Origin: Pseudomonadales bacterium
GTDB lineage: Bacteria; Pseudomonadota; Gammaproteobacteria; Pseudomonadales; Azotimanducaceae
Direction of reading: 5' to 3'
DNA length: 6,527 bases
Assembly: GCA_028822125.1 (NCBI GenBank)
Contig: JAPKEK010000132.1
Span: 1 to 6,527 of the forward strand
Part shown: piece by piece, positions 1 through 6,232 of the stretch
Layout: each line of letters opens with the position of its first letter
How positions within the stretch are numbered: the stretch's first letter is position 1
Translations under genes and position numbers: made by a program
Notes under the pieces: model-generated
The model's database searches: none
The model's input: only the letters and a program-made list of their open reading frames with translations
Told to the model about the DNA's origin: nothing

Positions 1-334
1 CAGCTTCTCTGCCAGTGATGGTCTGCAGATGCGACTTACCAATCAATGCAGTGTGATAGCCCTCTTCCAGCAACCGCTGCACAAAAGTCCTGGAATGTAT
101 CGATAACGGTGTGCCGTTGGAATAAACCCCATGACCCGACGGCATGCGCCCAGTCATCAAGGAAGCCCGGTTAGCCATGCACACTGGATTGGCCACATAA
201 AAACGATCATAGCGTGTACCGCGCGCCGCTAGCGCGTCGATATGAGGTGTTTTCACCTGGGCATTACCATAACAGCCCAGGTGGTCGGCACGATGCTGGT
301 CAGTAATGAACAGCAGAATATTGGGTTGTTTCAT
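1..334 (-). CDS. Sulfatase / alkaline phosphatase superfamily hydrolase, N-terminal part (cut by the window edge)
   Basis: 111 codons are visible; the rest lies beyond position 1. The family hydrolyses sulfate esters (some members phosphonate or phosphate esters) using a metal ion and a formylglycine made from a Cys or Ser. Seen here: an N-terminal strand and metal-binding Asp in ILLFITDQHRADHLG (D12), and the active-site region NPVCMANRASLMTGRMPSGHG, with C52 as the expected formylglycine precursor and R56. HTALIGKSHL follows (K100, H102), matching the conserved GKxH element. The single D12-Q13 in place of the usual Asp pair recalls choline-sulfatase and phosphonate monoester hydrolase relatives. 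C52-M-A-N-R56 has Ala where most sulfatases have Pro. No signal peptide is seen, so a cytoplasmic location is likely. It is the last visible gene, 11 bases after the TRAP permease, which suggests it acts on imported substrate. The ATG has a strong ribosome site. Family call is firm; substrate is unknown. Confidence 0.9.
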   Translation of the reverse strand, partial: MKQPNILLFITDQHRADHLGCYGNAQVKTPHIDALAARGTRYDRFYVANPVCMANRASLMTGRMPSGHGVYSNGTPLSIHSRTFVQRLLEEGYHTALIGKSHLQTITGREA

Positions 335-339
335 CGCTT

Positions 340-346
340 CCACCTT
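340..346 (-). promoter_or_regulatory. Ribosome binding site of the sulfatase gene, overlapping the permease stop codon
   Basis: On the minus strand AAGGTGG lies 5 bases before the sulfatase ATG. Its first base is the last A of the TAA stop of the upstream permease gene, so a ribosome terminating there sits on this site. This supports translational coupling and fixes the sulfatase start. Confidence 0.75.
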
Positions 347-2307
347 TATATTCCTGTGATGCAGGTCTCAGGGAGACGCTGCTGTCCAAAAGCCGAGGTG
401 GCGATCAAAACCACCGCCAGCAGCACGCCAATTACATTTGCAGCAATAGCCAGCGTACCCAGATCAGTGGGTACAATCAGCAGCAGACCAGCGACAAAGA
501 ATGCTGACCGGATCAAGGCGTTCATCGGCCCGCGCCACACCCCCACGATGGTCGCAGTAACAAACCAGACGCCAGCTACCGCGGTCACAAATGAAACCAC
601 TATATGGGGCCAGGTGCCATCCATGATCATCACTGGCGACGCCACCACCAGGAAGGGAATAAGATAAGCCACCCAGCCAAAGCGCACCGCCGCCCACACC
701 GTTTTGAAGGCATCGGCGCGGGCCAGAGTCGCTGCTGTGAAGGCCGCAATCGCTACCGGGGGGGTGATCAGTGACATAATGCCAAAGTAAAACACAAACA
801 GATGGGCAGCCAACGCTGGAATGCCTGATTCCACTATCGAAGGGGCCAGCAGCGTCGCCAACAGCAGATACACGCCAACCGTTGGCATGCCCATACCCAG
901 AACAATGCTCATCGAGGCGACCACCAGCAACAGAATCAACAGATTGCCATCCAGCATGTACACCAGTTCAAGGGTCAGTGCAAAGCCAAGTCCCGAGATG
1001 TTCAGTACGCCGATAATGATGCCCGCCGCCGCCGAAATCATCATGATCTCCAGTGCCGCCTGACCGGTACGCACCAGAATTGGCAGCGCGTCACGGAGCG
1101 ACAGTTTGATCGTGCCATAACCCAGAAAAAGCCCGATTGGCAAAAGCGATACCGAACCGTAAACAGCGGCAGTTTCTGGCTGCAGATTAAACGTAAATAA
1201 CCCCATGATGATCACCACAAAGGGGATGAAAAACAACCAGCCCTTGCTGAAGATCGGCCCCAGCTTGCCAATCTGCGATGGCTGCAGCGGTTTAATCCGG
1301 TCACGTACCGCCAGCAGGTCAACATGGGTAAACAGGGCAATATAATACAGCAGTGCCGGGATGATTGCGGCAATCACGATCTCCGAATAGGGCCTTTGTA
1401 GGATCTCTGCCATCAGAAAGGCGGCAATGCCCATCATTGGCGGCATTAACTGCCCGCCGGTCGACGCCACAGCTTCCACGCCGGCGGAATCTTCATTCGA
1501 ATAGCCGGATCGACGCATCAATGGGATGGTCACTACCCCTGTCGACACCACATTGGACACCGCACTGCCGGAAATAGAACCAAACAGGCTGGAGGCGACA
1601 ATTGCGATCTTGGCTGAGCCGCCTCGCTTAGCACCTACCACGGACTTAGAGAAATCAGTGAAAAATTCAGCACCGCCTGCTTTCTCCAGTACAAAACCAA
1701 ACAGCAGAAAAGCAGTGATCATGGTAGTAGATACCTTCAGCGCCAAACCGAGTAAGGCATTGGAATCCAGACCCAGAAATACCGCATAACGCGCATAAGA
1801 GACCTCCTCGCCACGGAAATTAAACGGCAGGTAATGACTGAAAAAACCAAACAGCAGAATGAACACCAGAAATAGGAACAACACTTTTCCTGCAGTACGC
1901 CGCAGGCCCTCAGCGATCAGCCCAACAAAGACCGAGCCTGTGATCACCGCATCCATTGGCGAGGTATACAGCCGGTCCAGAATATCCGGGTAATAGATAG
2001 CAACATAGACGCCATTGGCAAAACCGACCAGGGCCAGCAGCCAGTCATAGATCGGCGCCGCCTGCAGTAGATCGCTGCGGTCAGCCCGATACATCAGCAA
2101 CACCGCCGGCAGCGCAATCGCCATCACCATGGCAAAAAACTGCTCGTTCATAAACGACATGCCCAACTCACGATATAGATCCAGCGCCCAGCACAGCGAG
2201 GCCAGGCTTATCAGCCCGCAGAGGGTCAGGCCGAGACGATGTGAAACGGTCCTGTTTGAAAAAATATCCAGACCAAATTCCTGCTTTTCATGGTCACCCG
2301 GTTGCAT
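346..2307 (-). CDS. TRAP transporter fused permease (DctQ-DctM type, 4TM/12TM family), partner of a TAXI binding protein
   Basis: Inner-membrane permease of a tripartite ATP-independent periplasmic transporter, probably driven by a sodium gradient as in characterised TRAP systems. The protein is 653 residues, almost wholly hydrophobic, with many membrane segments. An N-terminal block (about 25-160) corresponds to the small-subunit-like and linker part. The large-subunit (DctM) core follows: GSISGSAVSNVVSTG near 243-257, ASTGGQLMPPMMG near 281-293, GMGMPTVGVYLLLA near 471-484 and FGIMSLITPPVAIAAF near 508-523. A further hydrophobic C-terminal stretch (about 550-640) is usual for fused permeases paired with TAXI proteins. 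The ATG at 2307 is preferred over an in-frame TTG six bases upstream, because the TTG directly abuts the GGGAG ribosome site while the ATG is 6 bases from it. It follows the binding protein gene by 36 bases, so the two form one uptake system. No frameshift or missing core motif is seen. Substrate cannot be read from the permease. Confidence 0.95.
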   Translation of the reverse strand: MQPGDHEKQEFGLDIFSNRTVSHRLGLTLCGLISLASLCWALDLYRELGMSFMNEQFFAMVMAIALPAVLLMYRADRSDLLQAAPIYDWLLALVGFANGVYVAIYYPDILDRLYTSPMDAVITGSVFVGLIAEGLRRTAGKVLFLFLVFILLFGFFSHYLPFNFRGEEVSYARYAVFLGLDSNALLGLALKVSTTMITAFLLFGFVLEKAGGAEFFTDFSKSVVGAKRGGSAKIAIVASSLFGSISGSAVSNVVSTGVVTIPLMRRSGYSNEDSAGVEAVASTGGQLMPPMMGIAAFLMAEILQRPYSEIVIAAIIPALLYYIALFTHVDLLAVRDRIKPLQPSQIGKLGPIFSKGWLFFIPFVVIIMGLFTFNLQPETAAVYGSVSLLPIGLFLGYGTIKLSLRDALPILVRTGQAALEIMMISAAAGIIIGVLNISGLGFALTLELVYMLDGNLLILLLVVASMSIVLGMGMPTVGVYLLLATLLAPSIVESGIPALAAHLFVFYFGIMSLITPPVAIAAFTAATLARADAFKTVWAAVRFGWVAYLIPFLVVASPVMIMDGTWPHIVVSFVTAVAGVWFVTATIVGVWRGPMNALIRSAFFVAGLLLIVPTDLGTLAIAANVIGVLLAVVLIATSAFGQQRLPETCITGI

Positions 2308-2313
2308 GCTCAA

Positions 2314-2318
2314 CTCCC
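2314..2318 (-). promoter_or_regulatory. Ribosome binding site that decides the permease start
   Basis: Minus-strand GGGAG is followed by the six bases TTGAGC and then ATG. The spacing supports the ATG at 2307. The TTG immediately after GGGAG leaves no spacer and is an unlikely start. Confidence 0.65.
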
Positions 2319-2343
2319 GTGCTGCCAGCCGTGGCTATCGGTT

Positions 2344-3306
2344 TTAATTCAGCTGACCAATTTCGCGGTAAAAGGCCAGTGCGCCTTCATGATAGGGCAT
2401 GCCCACTTCCTGATACATCCTCTCTGGGTTAAAGCTGTCAAATCCAGAGAAAGACGCCACCAGGCCCGCTTTATGATTATGTAGTGCTTCGAGCAGTTGC
2501 TGTACAACTGCCGGGTGAACATCTTTATTAGCCATCAGCAAAAACGGCGCAACAATAACATTCACCGGCTCATCCACACCCGCATAAGCATCCCCAGGCT
2601 CGATCACGTCGATCACCGCACCCGGCGCATTACGTGCCAGAATGAGCCTGTTTTCTTCATTGTTTTCGATGCCGATATAACGAATGCCGATTTTAGCATT
2701 AGCCTGTTGGGTCAGCCCCGCATCCATCGTGTAAAGCGTCCCGGCAATCCGCCCTGCAATCAGGTCTTCAACCGCACGTTCACCCGTTGGTGTTGGAAAA
2801 CCGTTTATGTCTTCGGACGTCATACCACCCATTTCGTAGACGGCAGTCATCATCGCGCCCATGATCTTCTGGGTGTTGAACTTGGTTGGCATGTTACGCC
2901 CGCGAAAGTCCGACAATTGCTTAACATCAGAATCCCTGGGCACCATCACGCCGAGCGGTAGCACCCGCAATGCCGCAACCACACGCAGATCATCGAGTGG
3001 ACCAATAGCGCTGAACATGGCACTGCCTTGGACGCCAAACCGGGCCACAAAGCTCACCGCGATGGAAAAATCCAGATCACCCTGGTTGACCAATGGCAAC
3101 GTCACCGTTGGCCCACCCTGAGGCATGGCCCGCAACCGCAGCCGGCTGACCTTAAGTGCAACTTTTGCCATCGCACCGGTCATCGCATAGCCGCTTGACC
3201 CCTGAGCAGAAGTGCCGACCGTAAAGCTCTGCGCCCGGGCGCCACTGGCAATCATCACCGTCATAGCTGCAGCTATCACCAGGCCTATCAAGAAATGTTT
3301 GATCAT
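2344..3306 (-). CDS. TAXI family TRAP transporter solute-binding protein (periplasmic)
   Basis: Extracytoplasmic receptor that captures the substrate and hands it to the fused permease encoded just downstream. 320 residues, the usual length for the family. Residues 1-25 form a Sec signal peptide: Lys3, a hydrophobic core from about residue 5 to 20, then SGARA before Q26, a good signal peptidase I site. The mature start, FTVGTSAQGSSGYAMTGAMA, matches the TAXI opening in which a Gly-Thr strand precedes a Gly-rich loop and helix. RAMPQGGPTVTLPLVNQGDLDFSIA (59-83) matches the segment where family members carry a ligand-contacting Gly/Ser loop followed by an L..G..D pattern. The C-terminal MPYHEGALAFYREIG corresponds to the family's P-H-x-GA-x-x-Y/F-x-E-x-G ending. 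Known TAXI ligands are mainly organic acids such as glutamate and 2-oxoglutarate, but the ligand here cannot be predicted. It lies 21 bases after the aminotransferase gene and has its own strong ribosome site. Confidence 0.93.
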   Translation of the reverse strand: MIKHFLIGLVIAAAMTVMIASGARAQSFTVGTSAQGSSGYAMTGAMAKVALKVSRLRLRAMPQGGPTVTLPLVNQGDLDFSIAVSFVARFGVQGSAMFSAIGPLDDLRVVAALRVLPLGVMVPRDSDVKQLSDFRGRNMPTKFNTQKIMGAMMTAVYEMGGMTSEDINGFPTPTGERAVEDLIAGRIAGTLYTMDAGLTQQANAKIGIRYIGIENNEENRLILARNAPGAVIDVIEPGDAYAGVDEPVNVIVAPFLLMANKDVHPAVVQQLLEALHNHKAGLVASFSGFDSFNPERMYQEVGMPYHEGALAFYREIGQLN

Positions 3307-3309
3307 TTT

Positions 3310-3314
3310 CCTCC
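3310..3314 (-). promoter_or_regulatory. Ribosome binding site of the TAXI binding protein gene
   Basis: Minus-strand GGAGG, the strongest Shine-Dalgarno match in the window, sits in the 21-base gap after the aminotransferase gene. Three A residues separate it from the ATG, a short spacer. The strength fits a binding protein that is needed in excess over its permease. Confidence 0.7.
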
Positions 3315-3327
3315 GACGAATTCGTTG

Positions 3328-4443
3328 CTATTCAATCAGTGTTTCAAGTGCTGGGATCAGTGTCTGCATGGCTTCAGGTGAGCCAATAGTCAATCGCAAC
3401 CAGTCCGGTAGCGCATTCTGATGGGCAAGCCGGCCCACAAAACCCAGCGAACACAGTTTTTTATCAAACACCACTGCAGCCTCAGCACCTCCTGGGATTT
3501 TCATGGTAACAAAGTTGCAGACACTGTCCGTGGTCTCATACCCCAACGACCGGATATGTTCATTTGTCCAGGCCAGCCAGATATCATTATGCCTGCGTGC
3601 CGCATCACAATGCGCCTGATCCCGCATGGCAGCTTCTGCAGCCTCAAGCGCCACTCGCGACACCGCATAGGGTCCACTCACCCGCGACAGCGCATCGACG
3701 GCGAAGCGTGGCGCATAGGCCCAGCCAACCCGCAGCCCGGCCAATCCGTAGAACTTAGAAAAGGTTCGTAACACGATAACGTTTTCGGCCTTTGCATCGA
3801 CCATTTTCAGGACCGAGGAATACTCAGGGTCCGCCACATACTCACAATAAGCCTCATCCACAACCAGCATAATATTTGAACGCAGCCCGGCTCTCAGCCT
3901 GGCGATTTCAGCCGGCGTGATAAAAGTGCCTGTAGGATTGTTAGGGTTAGCCACAAATACGATGCGGGTACGCTCGGTCACCGCCGACAATAGCGCGTCC
4001 ACATCAATGCGCTGGTTGCGCTCGGCAACCGCGACCGGCATCGCACCTGCGGTCATGGCACGGATACGATAGGCCTGGAAGCCATGCGCGCTATACAGCA
4101 CCTCATCGCCGACACCGACCCAGCCGAGAATAATCCAGTTAATAATGCTCTCTGAGCCCGGTCCAATCAGCACCCGCGAAGGGTCAATGTCATTGGCCTT
4201 ACCCAGGGCTTCTGCCAGAGCCATACCGTCAGGGTCCGGGTAAACATGCTGGCTGCCAGCCGTATCCCGCACTGCCTGGGCTGCTAACTCGCCAATACCC
4301 AACGGCGATTCATTATTAGATAGCCTAAAAACGGATCGCACGGAATCCTGCGCCACCCGGCCCGGCGTATACAACGGACCCTGAGCAACAAAAGGCAGCG
4401 GCAACGGACGATCAGCAGTATCCACGATATCAGACAGCGTCAT
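3328..4443 (-). CDS. PLP-dependent aminotransferase, class I/II, histidinol-phosphate aminotransferase (HisC)-like
   Basis: Fold-type I transaminase, 371 residues, complete and of usual HisC length. Seen: LSNNESPLG (41-49) near the N-terminus, HVYPDPDG with Tyr68, GPGSESIIN (94-102) in the cofactor phosphate region, ANPNNPTGT (165-173) with the cofactor-contacting Asn169, VVDEAY (194-199) with Asp196 and Tyr199, the Schiff-base Lys230 in RTFSKFYGLAGLRVGW with Arg238, and LPDWLRLTIGSPE with Arg350, the usual substrate carboxylate or phosphate contact. All catalytic residues are present. HisC-like enzymes accept histidinol phosphate, aromatic amino acids or specialised substrates. No other histidine gene is visible and the neighbours are a ThDP enzyme and a TRAP uptake system, so a catabolic or specialised role on an amino or 2-oxo acid is more likely than histidine synthesis (inference). 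It begins one base after the stop of the ThDP enzyme gene, so the two are probably coupled in translation and successive steps of one pathway. Cytoplasmic, no signal peptide. Confidence 0.92.
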   Translation of the reverse strand: MTLSDIVDTADRPLPLPFVAQGPLYTPGRVAQDSVRSVFRLSNNESPLGIGELAAQAVRDTAGSQHVYPDPDGMALAEALGKANDIDPSRVLIGPGSESIINWIILGWVGVGDEVLYSAHGFQAYRIRAMTAGAMPVAVAERNQRIDVDALLSAVTERTRIVFVANPNNPTGTFITPAEIARLRAGLRSNIMLVVDEAYCEYVADPEYSSVLKMVDAKAENVIVLRTFSKFYGLAGLRVGWAYAPRFAVDALSRVSGPYAVSRVALEAAEAAMRDQAHCDAARRHNDIWLAWTNEHIRSLGYETTDSVCNFVTMKIPGGAEAAVVFDKKLCSLGFVGRLAHQNALPDWLRLTIGSPEAMQTLIPALETLIE

Positions 4444-4444
4444 A

Positions 4445-6160
4445 TTACTTCCTTTTGTTTGCGCGAATTTGCGCCAGGGTGAGCTGCGGGTTGATCACAT
4501 CGGGATCGGTTATCAGCTCAATAAAAATCGGGCCCTGAGTTTCTTTTCGCAATGCTTGGTAAGCGCCGGCTATCGCTTCGGCTTGAGTCAGCTGGCGTGT
4601 CTTCAGACCCATCGACTGTGTCATCGCCTGAAAATCCGGATTGTCCAGCATCACTGCCACGTTCATACCGGAGACCGCCATCTCCTGGTGCATCTTAATG
4701 GAGCCATACATGCCGTTATTGAACATCACCACAGTCAGCTTCAGATTTCGTTTCGCCGCTACCAGCAGCTCCTGCGGGTTCATCAGGAAACAACCGTCCC
4801 CGACATAAGCCACCACCTCTTGCTGCGGATTTTCCATAGCCGCCGCGACTGCCGCCGGCACAGAATAACCCATCGGCGCGGACAAGGGTGCAAGCAGCGT
4901 ACCCTGCGCCTCAAACTTGTGATGGCGCAGCACAAAATGGGTATAGTTGCCGGCGCCAACACAGATTATCGCCTTATCCGGCAACACGCTCTGCAACGCC
5001 TTTACGCCGTTACCAGGGTTCATTTTATCGCCAAAATCGACTGGCCTGGTATACGCCAGAAAACTGCTGCGCAGGGCTTCACGCTGACCGGCATCGGGCA
5101 GACCCGCCGCCACGGGCAACTCGGCCAGTGCCGCGTTAAACGGCGCTACGTCGCTGACAACCGCCAGGTCAGGCTGCAGTGTTTCGCCGAACTCATCGGA
5201 CAAGGCCGCCGCGTGGATAACAGTGCGCGCCTCATCTGCCGCACAAAGATACTCATAACGCCCGGTCTCCAGCTCGCTCAACCGGCCACCAATCAGCAGC
5301 AATAGGTCGCAGTCTCGAGCCCGGGTCACCAGTTCGGGATGTGGGCCCGGGTTAAAAGAACCAATATAACTGGGATGGTTAAAATCAATCAGATCATTGC
5401 GCCGAAAAGTGGTGCTAACCGGTAGATCCCAGGCCGCCGCAAAGGTCGCAAGATCATCACAGGCGGCCTGATCCCAACCGGTGCCACCCAGTAGAACCAG
5501 CGGCTTTTTGCTTTCTGACAACAGCACTGCGACCTTGTCCATGCAGGCGCCGGAGGGGGCCATTCCCGGGCGTCTTGCGGGAAGTATCCTGCTAACCGCA
5601 ATCTCGGTGAACTGGACATTGTCCGGTACCGCTAGAACCACAGGCCCCGGACGCCCCGAAGTGGAAATCGACAGTGCACGGCCAATCATATGGGGAATGT
5701 CTTCGGCCCGTTCAACAACACCTACCCATTTTGCCACGCTGCCAAACACCGCTTGTGGATCAATTCCCTGAAACGGGAATCGTCCGGCGGTGCCGGTGGT
5801 TACATACCCGATGATCAGGATCATCGGCGTGCTTTCCTGCGCCGCCGTTGATACGCCGATCAGCGCGTTACAGGCTCCCGGCCCGCGGGTCACCATACAC
5901 AGACCCGGTTTGCCCGTCATTCGGCCATATGCCTGGGCCATATAAGAAGCGCCACCTTCATGACGACAGACCACCAGGTCAAATTCATCCTTCGCCTGGC
6001 CAAACGCATGTAGAATCCCCGAATAGCTTTCGCCGGGCACGCAGAAACCCCGCTTTACACCCTTTGCCATCAGCGCCCGGGCAATGGCTTGCCCGCCGGT
6101 CTGGGTCACCTTGGACTGAGCCGCTGATTCATCTGAGACAAAATGCGTGGCGTTCGACAT
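4445..6160 (-). CDS. Thiamine-diphosphate-dependent enzyme, acetolactate synthase-like (2-oxo acid decarboxylase or carboligase, specificity unknown)
   Basis: 571 residues with the three-domain order of the pyruvate oxidase / acetolactate synthase superfamily. The N-terminal ThDP domain (about 18-185) has FCVPGESYSGIL (39-50), the catalytic Glu68 in RHEGGASYMAQAYGRMTG, and TRGPGACNALIGV. The middle domain is about 205-345, with GGRLSELETGRYEY (291-304). The C-terminal ThDP domain has APMGYSVPAAVAAA and the diphosphate/Mg motif starting at GDG (454-456) and ending at NN (481-482), followed by GMYGSIKMHQE. Catalytic Glu and GDG-NN are intact, so the enzyme should be active. No small regulatory subunit is encoded nearby and the PGESY loop differs from the PGG typical of IlvB, so it is probably not biosynthetic acetolactate synthase. 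Candidate reactions are decarboxylation or C-C ligation of the 2-oxo acid made by the adjacent aminotransferase (inference). It is the first gene of the cluster. The ATG is preceded by a weak GGAAA ribosome site with a 6-base spacer. Confidence 0.92.
   Translation of the reverse strand: MSNATHFVSDESAAQSKVTQTGGQAIARALMAKGVKRGFCVPGESYSGILHAFGQAKDEFDLVVCRHEGGASYMAQAYGRMTGKPGLCMVTRGPGACNALIGVSTAAQESTPMILIIGYVTTGTAGRFPFQGIDPQAVFGSVAKWVGVVERAEDIPHMIGRALSISTSGRPGPVVLAVPDNVQFTEIAVSRILPARRPGMAPSGACMDKVAVLLSESKKPLVLLGGTGWDQAACDDLATFAAAWDLPVSTTFRRNDLIDFNHPSYIGSFNPGPHPELVTRARDCDLLLLIGGRLSELETGRYEYLCAADEARTVIHAAALSDEFGETLQPDLAVVSDVAPFNAALAELPVAAGLPDAGQREALRSSFLAYTRPVDFGDKMNPGNGVKALQSVLPDKAIICVGAGNYTHFVLRHHKFEAQGTLLAPLSAPMGYSVPAAVAAAMENPQQEVVAYVGDGCFLMNPQELLVAAKRNLKLTVVMFNNGMYGSIKMHQEMAVSGMNVAVMLDNPDFQAMTQSMGLKTRQLTQAEAIAGAYQALRKETQGPIFIELITDPDVINPQLTLAQIRANKRK
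4448..4453 (-). promoter_or_regulatory. Ribosome binding site of the aminotransferase gene, inside the end of the ThDP enzyme gene
   Basis: Minus-strand AGGAAG lies within the last codons of the ThDP gene, directly before its TAA. The aminotransferase ATG follows that TAA after a single T. Termination and re-initiation at this site would keep the two enzymes in fixed ratio. Confidence 0.65.
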
Positions 6161-6192
6161 AAGCGGTTTCCAATGTAATAAATTTGCAATCT

Positions 6193-6200
6193 GTGATCAC
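6193..6200. promoter_or_regulatory. Perfect 8-base palindrome GTGATCAC at the candidate -10 / start site
   Basis: GTGATCAC reads the same on both strands and touches the proximal end of the candidate -10 box, a place where a bound repressor would block transcription. Short palindromes arise by chance, so an operator role is only a suggestion. Confidence 0.25.
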
Positions 6201-6226
6201 TTTATTCCAGATATATAATTTGTAAA
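6199..6226 (-). promoter_or_regulatory. Candidate sigma-70-type promoter for the cluster
   Basis: On the minus strand, TTTACA (6221-6226, five of six matches to TTGACA) is followed after 16 bases by TAAAGT (6199-6204, four of six matches to TATAAT). Transcription would begin near 6190, giving a leader of about 30 bases before the ThDP gene ATG. The surrounding sequence is clearly AT-richer than the genes. The match is by eye and an alternative -10 in the nearby ATTATATAT run cannot be excluded. Confidence 0.35.
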
Positions 6227-6232
6227 TACAAA
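6219..6232. promoter_or_regulatory. 14-base inverted repeat TTTGTA-AA-TACAAA over the candidate -35 box
   Basis: Two perfect 6-base arms are separated by two bases, overlapping the TTTACA box. TTGTA/TACAA half-sites resemble operators of GntR (FCD-type) regulators, which often control transport and catabolic operons. No regulator gene is seen in the window, so the assignment is a guess from shape and position. Confidence 0.35.

Noticed and set aside
242..667. 141-codon plus-strand open frame across the sulfatase/permease junction
   Set aside because: It is antisense to two well-supported genes, and its Thr/Pro/Ala-rich translation has no recognisable domain.
2497..2961. 154-codon plus-strand open frame inside the TAXI gene
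   Set aside because: It is antisense to a clear binding protein gene and has a His/Arg-rich composition typical of a reverse-strand shadow.
4469..5305. 278-codon open frame on the plus strand
   Set aside because: It lies wholly antisense to the ThDP enzyme gene, has a low-complexity His/Arg/Gln-rich translation and no family motif. It is a shadow of the real gene.
4445..6160. Sulfoacetaldehyde acetyltransferase (Xsc) or IlvB as a specific name for the ThDP enzyme
   Set aside because: The N-terminal PGESY loop and flanking sequence do not resemble Xsc as I know it, and no small subunit is present for a biosynthetic acetolactate synthase.
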